Shown in pieces: positions 32,057-42,400 of a DNA stretch of 64,000 nucleotides (the first letter of the stretch is position 1; each line of letters begins with the position of its first letter). Origin of the DNA: CAZJFH01 sp964545205 (GTDB taxonomy: Bacteria; Pseudomonadota; Alphaproteobacteria; Rhodospirillales; Magnetospirillaceae). The notes under the pieces are model-generated. The model had not been told where the DNA came from. It worked only from the letters and a program-made list of their open reading frames with translations, and made no database searches. The position numbers and the translations under genes are program-made. The stretch spans positions 1-64,000 of the forward strand of contig CAZJFH010000015.1 in assembly GCA_964545205.1 (NCBI GenBank), read 5' to 3'.

Positions 32057-32934
32057 TCCTCGACGAACTCCGGCCGCAGCAGCAGCACCAGCGCCATGCT
32101 GGCCAGCCCGATGGTCGCGAAGGCCAGCAGCGCGATCGCCGAGCCGTAGCCGGCGTCCTGGAAGTCGACCAGTTGCTGGCGGGCGTAGATCGACATCGTC
32201 GCGGTGGCCTCGGCGTTGCCGGTCATGACGTAGAACAGATCGAACACCCTGAGCGCGTCGAGGGCGCGGAACACGACGGCGACGGCGATCGCCGGCTTGA
32301 GCAGCGGCAGGGTCACGGCGAAGAAGCGCCGCACCGGCCCGGCGCCGTCGACGCGCGCCGCCTCGTGAAGCTGCGCCGGGATCGTCTGCAGGCCGGCCAG
32401 CAGCAGCAGCGCCACGAACGGCGTCGCCTTCCAGACGTCGGCGACGACCGCCGCCGCCATCGCCGTGGCGTCGCCGGCCAGCCAGGCGACCGGCGCGTCG
32501 ATCAGGCCGAGCCGCAGGCCGAGGTCGTTCACCACGCCGTAGGCGTCGTTGTACATCCAGCGCCACATCTGCGCCGCGACGACGGTGGGGATCGCCCACG
32601 GGATCAGCGCCGCCGCCCGCATCGCGCCCCTGCCCCGCAGCGGCGCGTTCAGCACCAGCGCCAGCGCCAGCCCGAGCACCAGTTCGATCGACACCGCGCA
32701 GACCGCGAACACGAAGGTGTTGCGCACCGAGATCCACCACACCGGATCGCGCAGCGCCCAGGCGAGGTTCTCGAGACCGACCCAGGCGCCGGGCTCGCCG
32801 AGGCGGGCGTCGGTGAAGGCCAGCATGGCCGTGCGCGCCAGCGGCCAGCCGGCGACCGCGACCAGCAGCAGCAGCGCCGGGGCGAGGAAGGCCCAGGCGG
32901 TGCGCGCCCGCCGCCGCGCCAGCCCGCTCACCAT
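32053..32934 (-). CDS. Sugar ABC transporter permease, MalF type
   Basis: 293 residues with six transmembrane helices. The N-terminus RRARTAWAFLAPALLLLVAVAGWPL is typical of MalF/UgpA-like permeases, and the EAA motif is QLHEAARVDGAGPVRRFFAVTLPLLKPAI. It forms the membrane channel with the MalG-like partner. It overlaps the solute-binding-protein gene upstream by seven bases and its partner downstream by four, so all three are translationally linked. The exact sugar cannot be deduced. Confidence 0.92.
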   Translation of the reverse strand: MVSGLARRRARTAWAFLAPALLLLVAVAGWPLARTAMLAFTDARLGEPGAWVGLENLAWALRDPVWWISVRNTFVFAVCAVSIELVLGLALALVLNAPLRGRGAMRAAALIPWAIPTVVAAQMWRWMYNDAYGVVNDLGLRLGLIDAPVAWLAGDATAMAAAVVADVWKATPFVALLLLAGLQTIPAQLHEAARVDGAGPVRRFFAVTLPLLKPAIAVAVVFRALDALRVFDLFYVMTGNAEATATMSIYARQQLVDFQDAGYGSAIALLAFATIGLASMALVLLLRPEFVEE

Positions 32935-34148
32935 CGCCGCGCCAGCCGTTCCAGGCGCCGCGCCGCCCGCGCCAGCGCCGCCTCGGCCGAGGCGCGGCCG
33001 GCCAGCGCGTCGTGGACGGCGTTCCACACGATCGACGAGAACTGGTTGTAGTCCGGCCCGGCGACGCGGCTCGGCCGCGCCACCGCGGCGTCGAGCGCCG
33101 GCCGCAGCCGCGCCAGCAGCGGCACCGCGGCCAGCAGCGCCGGATCCTCGTACAGCGCCGGGATGGTCGGATTGTAGCCGGCGACGCGCGCGCGGCGCGC
33201 CTGCTCCTCGGGCCGGGTCAGCCAGCGCACCAGGTCGGCGGCCAGGTCCGGGTGGCGCGAGTATTTCGACACCGCCAGCCCCTGCCCGCCCAGCACCGCC
33301 GCGTGACGGCCCCCGGCGCCGCCCTTCGGCAGCGGCGCGACCCCGACCTTGCCGGCGACCGGGCTGTCGGGGCCGTTGACCAGCGCCCAGGCATACGGCC
33401 AGTTGCGCATGAACACGGCGCGGCCGGACTGGAACAGCCCGCGCGCCTCCTCCTCGCCATAGGACAGCACGCCCTCGGGGGCGACCGTGCCGATCCACGA
33501 CGCCGCCGCGGCGATCGCCGCCACCGCCGGCGGCTGGTCGAGGACGACGGCGCCGGCGGGCGACAGCAGGCTGCCGCCGAAGCTTTCGATCCATTCGACG
33601 GCGTTGCAGGTCAGCCCCTCGTAGGCCTTGCCCTGGAAGGCGAAGCCGGCGATGCCTTCGGCCCCGGCGACGGCGCGCGCCGTGTCGGCGAGTTCGTCCC
33701 AGGTCTCGGGCACGGCGCGGCCATGCTTCTCCAGCAGGTCGGCGCGGTAGTAGAGCAGGCCGACATCGACGAACCACGGAACCGCCTTCAGCGCGCCGTC
33801 GACGGTGTTGTTGGCGATCAGCGCCGGGAAGTGCGCCGCGCCGGGATCGAGCGCGCGCAGGTGGCGGCCGAGGATGCCCGGCCACACGACGTCGACCTGG
33901 TAGACGTCGACGTCGGCCGATTCGGCGGCCAGGAGCTGCTGGAACAGCGCCAGGCGATCGGAGGCCGATTTCGGACCCTGCACCAGCTCGACGGCGTTGC
34001 CGGTCGCCGCCGCCCAGGCCTCGGCGCCCTCGCGGCAAAGCCGCTGCTCGATGCCGACCGAGCCGCAGGCGATGGCGACCGTCGCCGCTGCCGCCGTCGC
34101 GGGCAGCAGGGCGAGGCCCAGCACGGCGGCGCCGATTATCGCTTTCAA
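32928..34148 (-). CDS. Sugar ABC transporter substrate-binding protein
   Basis: 406 residues from TTG 34148, selected because GGAGG lies five bases upstream; an ATG further up adds a non-signal stretch. The signal peptide is KAIIGAAVLGLALLPATAAA. The mature protein is a family 1 extracellular solute-binding protein (SADVDVYQVDVVWPGILGRH, PWFVDVGLLYYRADLLEKHG, PETWDELADTARAVA, GFAFQGKAYEGLTCN), closest by motif to trehalose/maltose/alpha-glucoside binders such as ThuE/AglE. It captures the sugar in the periplasm for the two permeases downstream. Confidence 0.9.
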   Translation of the reverse strand: MKAIIGAAVLGLALLPATAAAATVAIACGSVGIEQRLCREGAEAWAAATGNAVELVQGPKSASDRLALFQQLLAAESADVDVYQVDVVWPGILGRHLRALDPGAAHFPALIANNTVDGALKAVPWFVDVGLLYYRADLLEKHGRAVPETWDELADTARAVAGAEGIAGFAFQGKAYEGLTCNAVEWIESFGGSLLSPAGAVVLDQPPAVAAIAAAASWIGTVAPEGVLSYGEEEARGLFQSGRAVFMRNWPYAWALVNGPDSPVAGKVGVAPLPKGGAGGRHAAVLGGQGLAVSKYSRHPDLAADLVRWLTRPEEQARRARVAGYNPTIPALYEDPALLAAVPLLARLRPALDAAVARPSRVAGPDYNQFSSIVWNAVHDALAGRASAEAALARAARRLERLARRW

Positions 34149-34224
34149 CGGACCCTCCGGCGGTTGCGCGTCTGGAGACCCGACGTTACCGCCGCCCGCC
34201 TGCTCGCTCAACCGGCCGGGCGGA

Positions 34225-34800
34225 CTACTGCCAGGAGCTGGTCTCGGCGCCTTCCTGGATCAGCCGCTTGCCGCCGCAGCCCGGAAACGGCGCCTTGGTC
34301 CTGATGTAGTAGCGGATCGGCACCACCGGATCGGCGCATTGCGGGGTGCTGTAGGCGCGATAGCCGGTGTCCTCGACGAATCCGACCGGCTGCGCCAGCG
34401 TCGAGAGCATGGCGCGGAGATCGCCGAAGGTCTTCTCCTTGTTCCAGCCGATGGCGTAGCGAATCGCCTCGCCCTCGCCGTTGTCGGCGTCCGACCATTC
34501 CAGCAGGTCGGCGACCAGTTCGTCGTCGCGGCCCGGCATGGCGGCGATCTTGTTCAGCGTCGCGCTGGCGTCGCCCTCGAGCGGCACCGGCACCTTCTGC
34601 AGCTCCTGCTTGGCCGGGCACCAGGCGACGATGCTGCCGAAGCCCTGCATCTGCTCGCGGTTGCCGACCGCCTCCTTGACGATCTGGCGCAGCTCGCCGG
34701 TCTCGTCGCAGGCGATGGTGTAGGTGACGGCGGCCGAGGCCGGCACGGCGGCGGCGACGGCGACGGCGGCGAAGATCACGAATGCGGAAACGCTGCGCAT
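34225..34800 (-). CDS. Exported protein of unknown function
   Basis: 191 residues with a clear Sec signal peptide (MRSVSAFVIFAAVAVAAAVP, cleavage after ASA). The mature part has four cysteines (TIACDE, VAWCPAK, TPQCADP, FPGCGG) spaced so that two disulfides are plausible, and mixed alpha/beta character. No known domain recognised. It is divergent from the protease gene (99 bases between starts) and 76 bases upstream of the sugar-binding protein on the same strand. Confidence 0.75.
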   Translation of the reverse strand: MRSVSAFVIFAAVAVAAAVPASAAVTYTIACDETGELRQIVKEAVGNREQMQGFGSIVAWCPAKQELQKVPVPLEGDASATLNKIAAMPGRDDELVADLLEWSDADNGEGEAIRYAIGWNKEKTFGDLRAMLSTLAQPVGFVEDTGYRAYSTPQCADPVVPIRYYIRTKAPFPGCGGKRLIQEGAETSSWQ

Positions 34801-34898
34801 GTCCCCCTCCCAAGAACCAACTGCCAGCGGTTTACCATCGCCGGACGAGTGGTGCTAGTATCCGCCGCATCCTTTCACTCCCGCGACCGAACAGAGCC

Positions 34899-36296
<1,398 letters not shown>

Positions 36297-36415
36297 CGCG
36301 CTCCTGCCCGGAATCCGGCGGCGAAGCAGGACCCAGCCCATACGGGGCATTGATTCCCACGATCGGGATACTTCATAATGCTTCTTGGAAGCAATCGGCC
36401 GCGCGGAGTCCCCCC

Positions 36416-37108
36416 ATGCGCATCGACCGCGAGTGCCTTTCCTGCGGCGGCGTCGCCGGTTGTCTGCAGGAACTCGAGTGCAGCAACCGCCGTCCCTATG
36501 CCGCCGGCGAGCAGATCTACGGAATGGCCGACCCGGCCAACGGCGCCTGGCAGGTGCTCGACGGCTTCGTCGCCCTGCGCGCCTACACGGAATCGGGCGA
36601 GGTCGCGCTGCTGCGACTGGTCAGCAAGGGCGGCGTCTTCGGCTACCGCTCGTTCATCGCCGAAGAGCCGCACACGACCTGCGCGACGGCGCTGACCGAC
36701 TGTCGCGTCAAGCACATCCCGGCCGGACTGCTGCAGCGCATGACCGAACGCGAACCGCGGCTGGCGGCGGCGCTCCAGCGCAGCATGGCCGACGCCTTCC
36801 GCGAGGCCGGCGCCCGCATCGTCCAGCTCGCGACCCAGAACGTGCGCAGCAAGTTCCTGCTGTTCTGCGGCTGGCTGGCCGACCTGCAGGGCACGCGCGC
36901 CGACGAGAACGGCTTCCGCCTCGCCCTGCCGCTGAACCAGCAGGGCATCGCCGAGGCCCTCGGCGTCCGCCCCGAGACGCTGTCGCGCGCGCTGCGCCGA
37001 CTGATCGACGACGGCGTCGTCAGCATGGCCGGCCGCCAGGAGATCGTCTTCCACCCCGGCTGGGCCGACTACGCCCGCGGCGAGGCGGAGATCCCCGGAC
37101 GCCTTTGA
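36416..37108 (+). CDS. FNR-type transcriptional regulator with Fe-S cysteine motif
   Basis: 230 residues of the Crp/Fnr family. The N-terminal Cys7-x2-Cys10-x5-Cys16 has exactly the FNR spacing. Cys89 or Cys96 could be the fourth ligand of an oxygen-sensitive [4Fe-4S] cluster. The cNMP-binding-like beta barrel is about 30-110 and the dimerisation helix about 113-145. The helix-turn-helix has the FNR-type recognition residues in RPETLSRAL (E--SR), which contact TTGAT sites. It probably responds to oxygen and controls respiratory genes. Start ATG 36416, GCGGAG upstream. Convergent with the antiporter gene. Confidence 0.9.
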   Translation: MRIDRECLSCGGVAGCLQELECSNRRPYAAGEQIYGMADPANGAWQVLDGFVALRAYTESGEVALLRLVSKGGVFGYRSFIAEEPHTTCATALTDCRVKHIPAGLLQRMTEREPRLAAALQRSMADAFREAGARIVQLATQNVRSKFLLFCGWLADLQGTRADENGFRLALPLNQQGIAEALGVRPETLSRALRRLIDDGVVSMAGRQEIVFHPGWADYARGEAEIPGRL

Positions 37109-37118
37109 ACGGGCCTTG

Positions 37119-37132
37119 TCCGTTTAAACGGA
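37119..37132. terminator. Palindrome between convergent genes
   Basis: TCCGTTTAAACGGA, a perfect 14-bp palindrome in the 37-base space between two convergent stops, with flanking CCTT/AAGG extending the stem and an AAA/TTT centre. It probably serves as a bidirectional terminator. Confidence 0.5.
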
Positions 37133-37145
37133 AGGGCGGACCGAC

Positions 37146-38966
37146 TCACCCGCCCCCGGTCCGCGGCGCGCGCCGGCGCGCGCGCCAGTCGCGGAACGCG
37201 GCGGCGATTTCCTTGTAGTTCTGGAAGATCGGCAGGCGCTGGCGGCGTATGGGCTGCGGCTCGACCGCCAGGCCGACCTCGGTGACCCGGTGATCCTCGT
37301 CGACGGCGCGCACGATCAGCTCGACGGGGCCCAGAGGCATGCGGTCGCCGGCCTCGATGGTGGCGCCGAACTCGCGCCGCAGCAGTTCGGCCACCGTGCG
37401 CTCGACGTCGGTCTCGGCGACGGCGAAGCCGTACGTCGCCGCGATGCCGCCGAGGCGCGCCTCGGGATCGATGACGAAGTCGCCGAAGAACTCGCTGTCG
37501 TCCTCCTCCAGCGCCGCCGGGCTCGCGAACAGGCGGTCGAGCAGCGGCACCTGCTCGGGCGGCACGAACAGGTAGACGTAGTCGCCGGGCTGCAGCCGCC
37601 CGGCCTTGTGCACCGACAGCGAGCGCCCCTCGCGCACCACCAGCGACGGCCGCGCCCAGCGCGGGATGCGGTCGCCCTTGGCGACCGGGCTTTCGGGATT
37701 GATGCGATAGGTCACCAGCTCGTGGTGGGCCTGGCCCGGCAGTTCCAGCTCGACGCGCTCGACCGGGCCGACGCGCGGCGGCATCACCAGCTTCAGCCAG
37801 CGCGCGGTGCGGCCGATCGTCCAGCCCTGCACGATCAGCGAGGCCAGCACGACGACGAAGGCGGTGTTGAAGTAGACGGCGCTGTGCGGCAGCAGGCTGA
37901 GCAGCGGAATGATCGCCAGCAGGATCGACACCGCGCCGCGCAGGCCGACCCAGGCGACGAAGGTGGTCTCGTTGCGCGAAAAGCCGTAGGGCAGCAGGCA
38001 CAGCCACACCGCCAGCGGCCGGGCGACGAAGATCAGCACCAGCGCCACCGCCAGCGCCGGCAGCGCCACCGCCATGAACTGCGACGGCGTCGCCAGCAGG
38101 CCGAGGGTCAGGAACATGGTGATCTGCGCCAGCCAGGTGGTGCCGGTCTGGAACCGGCGTATGGTCTGGCCGACCCGCAGCCGCGCGTTGCCGGCGATCA
38201 GGCCGGCGACGTAGACGGCCAGGAAGCCGCTGCCCCCGGCCAGGGTGGTGATCGAGAACACCACCAGCGCCAGGCCCAGCACCACCAGCGGATAGAGCCC
38301 GCGCTCGAGCTCGACCCGGTTGACGGCCTGGACGATGAGCCAGCCGCCGAGCGCGCCCGCCGCGCCGCCGATGCCCATCTGCAGCGCGAAGCTCAGCGCC
38401 AGCGCGCCGAAGCCGACCGCGTCGCCGCCGCCGGCGAGCATGCCGACCAGCGCCAGGGTCAGGAAGATCGCCATCGGGTCGTTGGTGCCCGATTCGATCT
38501 CCAGCGTCGAGCGCACGCGGTCGCGCAGATGGATGCCGCCGACCCTGAGCAGGAAGAACACCGCCGCCGCGTCGGTCGACGAGACGATGGCGCCGAGCAG
38601 CAGCCCTTCCAGCCAGTCGAGGCCGAGCAGGAAATGCGCCGGCACCGCCACCACCCCGGCCGTCAGCAACACGCCCGCCGTGGCCAGCGTGATCGCCGGC
38701 CACGCCGCCGAGCGGTAGCTGTGCAGGCTGGTGTCGTAGCCGCTGTCGAACAGGATGATCGCCAGGGCGGCGCTGCCGATCAGATAGGCGGTCGGCGCGT
38801 CGTCGAAATCGATGCCGAGCAGCCCGTCCTCGCCGGCCAGCAGCCCGAGCGCCAGGAACACCAGCAGCAGCGGCGCGCCGATGCGGAAGGAGATCACGCT
38901 GGTGAAGATGCTCGCCACCGCCAGCCCGGAGGCGACGAGGATGGCGATGGTGATGGTTTCGGTCAT
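37146..38966 (-). CDS. Potassium/proton antiporter, CPA1 NhaP2/CvrA type
   Basis: 606 residues: about twelve transmembrane helices (1-395) with STDAAAVFFLLR and the ESGTNDPMAIFLTL ion-binding motif. A cytoplasmic part follows with a TrkA-C-like domain (YRINPESPVAKGDRIPRWARPSLVVREG, about 420-490) and a CorC_HlyC/transporter-associated domain (DPEARLGGIAATYG onward). The family exports K+ (or Na+) in exchange for H+ during osmotic or pH stress. ATG 38966 chosen; GTG 38972 adds two residues. No strong ribosome-binding site is seen. Confidence 0.9.
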   Translation of the reverse strand: MTETITIAILVASGLAVASIFTSVISFRIGAPLLLVFLALGLLAGEDGLLGIDFDDAPTAYLIGSAALAIILFDSGYDTSLHSYRSAAWPAITLATAGVLLTAGVVAVPAHFLLGLDWLEGLLLGAIVSSTDAAAVFFLLRVGGIHLRDRVRSTLEIESGTNDPMAIFLTLALVGMLAGGGDAVGFGALALSFALQMGIGGAAGALGGWLIVQAVNRVELERGLYPLVVLGLALVVFSITTLAGGSGFLAVYVAGLIAGNARLRVGQTIRRFQTGTTWLAQITMFLTLGLLATPSQFMAVALPALAVALVLIFVARPLAVWLCLLPYGFSRNETTFVAWVGLRGAVSILLAIIPLLSLLPHSAVYFNTAFVVVLASLIVQGWTIGRTARWLKLVMPPRVGPVERVELELPGQAHHELVTYRINPESPVAKGDRIPRWARPSLVVREGRSLSVHKAGRLQPGDYVYLFVPPEQVPLLDRLFASPAALEEDDSEFFGDFVIDPEARLGGIAATYGFAVAETDVERTVAELLRREFGATIEAGDRMPLGPVELIVRAVDEDHRVTEVGLAVEPQPIRRQRLPIFQNYKEIAAAFRDWRARRRAPRTGGG

Positions 38967-39049
38967 CGGCACGGCGGTGATGGCGATCGAGACGCCATTC
39001 TAGTGGCCGTGCCGCCTCGCGCAATGGCGGCGGGCGTTTCCGTCGACTC

Positions 39050-39235
39050 CCCCGCCCGCTTGCGCGGGCGCTTCGAACAGCCCGCTCGGGGCTTGTGAAG
39101 AAATACGATCCGTCGCTCACGCGGAAGCGGGAGCCCATTCCTGAGGCCTCGCAACCTGCTGAAATGCCTCAGGATTGGATGCCCGCTTTCGCGGGCATGA
39201 CGCCTAGATCTGCTGCTGCCCGCGCGGGGGAGGGA
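39050..39235. repeat. Mosaic of short inverted repeats (REP-like)
   Basis: The space between the antiporter start and the 34-codon gene holds several hairpins: CCCGCTTGCGCGGGC near 39055, CCTGAGGC/GCCTCAGG at 39140-39173, and TGCCCGC-TTTC-GCGGGCA at 39180-39197, ending in a C/G-rich block like the REP elements elsewhere. No coding sequence is supported here. Confidence 0.6.
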
Positions 39236-39242
39236 CAGGTCG

Positions 39243-39347
39243 TCACCCCACCAGCGCCTGCGCCACCTCGCCCCAAAGCAGGATCACGACGAACACGCCG
39301 CCGAAGCCGATGGTTTCGCCGAAGATCGTCCAGCCGTTGCTCGTCAT
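39243..39347 (-). CDS. 34-residue single-span membrane peptide, candidate SOS-induced
   Basis: Short gene below usual prediction limits. ATG 39347 is preceded by GGGAG at six bases. The peptide starts MTSNGWTIFGETIGFGG, continues with the hydrophobic run VFVVILLW, and ends EVAQALVG before TGA, so residues about 8-25 can span the membrane. It lies 52 bases after the mfd stop on the same strand. A candidate promoter between them contains a GTTC-N7-GTTC SOS-type box (see next entry). By analogy only, LexA-controlled micro-membrane proteins in other bacteria (SidA of Caulobacter, 29 residues) inhibit cell division. I do not claim homology. Confidence 0.6.
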   Translation of the reverse strand: MTSNGWTIFGETIGFGGVFVVILLWGEVAQALVG

Positions 39348-39374
39348 GACACGCTCCCAAGAAAGAACAAAAGG

Positions 39375-39403
39375 AGAATGTTCCGTTTTCGTTCGCGCGT
39401 CAA
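39375..39403 (-). promoter_or_regulatory. Candidate LexA-controlled promoter downstream of mfd
   Basis: Minus-strand -35 TTGACG (39398-39403, overlapping the mfd stop codon), 17-base spacer, -10 CATTCT (39375-39380). The spacer contains GAACGAAAACGGAAC (39380-39394), which on the plus strand is GTTC-N7-GTTC, the consensus of alphaproteobacterial LexA operators. LexA bound there would block both promoter elements. The start codon of the 34-codon gene is 28 bases downstream of the -10. Confidence 0.6.
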
Positions 39404-42400
39404 CCGATTTTGCGCGCCAGCCGGTCGAGCAGGCGGCGCAGGCCGGCGAGGCGGCTGTCGGGGTCCGGCCAGTCGCCGCGCACCAGCACGGCGCCGTCCT
39501 CCTTGGGCACGACGCCGTCCATCGCGGCGAAGGCGCGGGCGAGCGGCGTGTCGGGCGGCGGCGGGCCGTCGCGGAAGCGCAGCAGGGCGCCGCGCGGGCC
39601 GGCCTCCAGCTCGGCGACGGCCAGCATCCGGCACAGCCGCTTGATTTCGCCCAGCGACACCATGGTCTCGACCGCCTCGGGCGGCGGGCCGAAGCGCGAC
39701 GCCAGTTCGGCGATCAGCGCGTCGCCCTCGTCCTCGTCCTCGAGCGTGGCGATGCGGCGGTAGACGGCGAGGCGCTGCGCCGGGTCGCGGATGTAGTCGG
39801 CCGGGATCAGCACCGGCAGGCCGAGCTGCAGCCGCGGCGACCACACCGGATGCATCGCCGCGCCCTCGTCGCCGGCGGCGGCGGCGACCGCGTTGCGCAG
39901 CATCTGGTGGAACAGCTCGGCGCCGACCTCGCGCATGTGGCCCGACTGCTCCTCGCCGAGCAGGTCGCCGCTGCCGCGGATGTCCATGTCGCGGCTGGCG
40001 AGCACGAAGCCGGCGCCGGGATCGGTGACGGTGACCAGCGCCTCCAGCCGCCGGCGCGCCTCCTGCGACAGGGCCTTGGCCGGGTCATGCGTGAAAAAGG
40101 CGTGGCCGCGCCGGGTCGAGCGCCCGACCCGGCCGCGGAGCTGGTGCAGCTGGGCCAGGCCGAACATCTCGGCGCGGTGGACGATCAGCGTGTTGGCGTT
40201 GGGGATGTCGAGGCCGGTCTCGACGATGTTGGTGCACAGCAGCACGTCCCAGCGCCCGTCGGCGAAGCCGCCGACCACCTCGTCGAGTTCGGCCGGCGGC
40301 AGGCGGCCGTGGGCGACGGCGACGTCGAGATCCGGAACCAGCTCGCGCAAGCGCCGGCGCAGCGGCTCGATGTCGGCCAGGCGCGGGCAGACGTAGAAGC
40401 TCTGGCCGCCGCGGTCGCATTCGCGCCGCAGGGCGTCGCGGATGGTCGCCGGGTCGTCGGCCATGGCCAGCGAGCGCACCGGCTTGCGCGCCACCGGCGG
40501 CGTGTCGATCACCGACAGATCGCGCAGCCCGCACAGCGCGAGCTGCAGCGTGCGGGGGATCGGCGTCGCCGTCATCGTCAGCACGTGGACGGTCTCGGAC
40601 AGCGCCTTCAGCCGCTCCTTCTGGCGCACGCCCAGGCGCTGCTCCTCGTCGATGACCACCAGGCCGAGATCGGCGAAGTCGATCGACGGCGCCAGCAGGG
40701 CGTGGGTGCCGACCACCAGCCGCACGCCGCCGTCGCCCAGGCCCTGGCGCACCGCCCGCGCCTCGGCGGCCGGAACCGCGCGCGAGAGCTGCGCGATCTC
40801 GATGCCGAAGCCGGCGAAGCGGCGGCGGAAGCCGTCATGGTGCTGGCGGGCCAGCGGCGTCGTCGGCACCACCACCGCGACCTGGCGGCCGGCCAAGGCG
40901 GCGACGAAGGCGGCGCGGATCGCGACCTCGGTCTTGCCGAAGCCGACGTCGCCGCAGACCAGCCGGTCCATCAGCCGCCCCGAGCCGAGATCGCCGAGCA
41001 CCGCCTCCACCGCCGCCCGCTGGCCGTCGGTCAGCTCGAACGGGAAACGCTCGGCCATGTCGTCGTATTCGGCCGGCGGCCGCAGCGGCGGCACCTGCTT
41101 GCGCGCCCGGTCGGCGGCCTGGGCGACCAGCGTCCGCACCGCCGGCACCACCTCTTGCGCCACGGCGTCGCGGCGCGCGGGCCAGGCGTCGGAGCGCAGC
41201 GAGTCGAGTTGCGGCCTCTTGTCCTCGGCGCCGTAGTTCCACAGCTGGTCCATGTTCTCGACCGGCACGAACAGCTTGGCGCCGCCGCCGTAGAGCAGGC
41301 GCACGCAGTCGTGCGGCACGCCGGCCGCCTCGACGACTTCGAGGCCGTCGCAGATGCCGACGCCGTGCTCCTCGTGCACCACGGCGCCGCCGATCGCCAG
41401 CCCCCCGAGCCCGGGAAAGGCCGGCAGCCGGCGCCGCGGGCGCGGTCGGCCTTCCTCGACCAGCAGCGGCGCCGGGATCAGAGCCAGATCGGGCGCGGCG
41501 ACCGGCTCGACCAGATCGATGGCGGCGACGCCGACGGTCTCCGGCGCCAGACGGCCGAGGGTGCCGGCATCGCGCGCCAGCGCCGTCGGCTTGACGCCCA
41601 GCCGGCGCAGCTTGCGCGCCACCGCCGCCTCGCGTCCGGCGCGACCGACGCAGACCACCACCCGCCGGCCCTCGCCGCGCAACCGCTGCAGCCACTCCGC
41701 GGGCTCGCCCTTGGGCATCGGCAGCCGCCGGCCGCCGCCTTCGACGCCGCGGCCGGCGGCGCGCGCGAGCGTGATCACGCCGCGGCCGTCCAGCGCCGCC
41801 GCCCAGTCCCCGGCGTCGAGGAACAGGTCGTGCGGGTCCAGCGGCCGGTAGGCCTGGACGTCGCGGTCGAGCCGCAGCATCGAGCGGCGGCCGGCATGGG
41901 CGGCGTCGATCTGCGCCAGGCGCGCGTCGCGCCGCTCGTCGACGCCGGGGTCGAGCACCACCGGCGCGCCGGGCAGGTAGTCGAGCAGCGTTTCGGTGTG
42001 GTCGTGAAACATCGGCAGCCACTGTTCGAGGCCGGGATGGCGCCGGCCGGCCGACACCGCGCGGAACAGCGCGTCGTCCTCGGCCTGGGGCCCGAAAGCC
42101 GCCAGGTAGTTGCGCCGGAAGCGCTCGATCGAGTCGGCGTCGAGCCAGACCTCGGCGGTCGGCCGCACCAGCAGCTCGGACCGCTCCTCGCCCGCCGCCG
42201 CGCCGGAATCGGGGTCGAACGGCCGCACCGATCCCAGAACGCCGCCGGCCAGGGACAGCCGCAACGGCCGGTCCTCGTGCGGCGGGAAGACCTCGATGCC
42301 GTCGGCGGTGTCGGCGAACTCGCCGCGGTCGTGAACGCCGCGGGTGGCGATGTAGCCGGCGCGGATCAGCGCCATGCGCAGTTCGTCGGCGGCGACCGGA

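Noticed and set aside
36352..36372. FNR box upstream of the FNR-like gene (TTGATTCCCACGATCGG)
   Set aside because: Only the first half-site matches. The second half differs from ATCAA at most positions.
38967..39242. Protein gene between the antiporter and the 34-codon gene
   Set aside because: Only palindromic repeats are seen. Short frames have no ribosome-binding site and no sensible composition.
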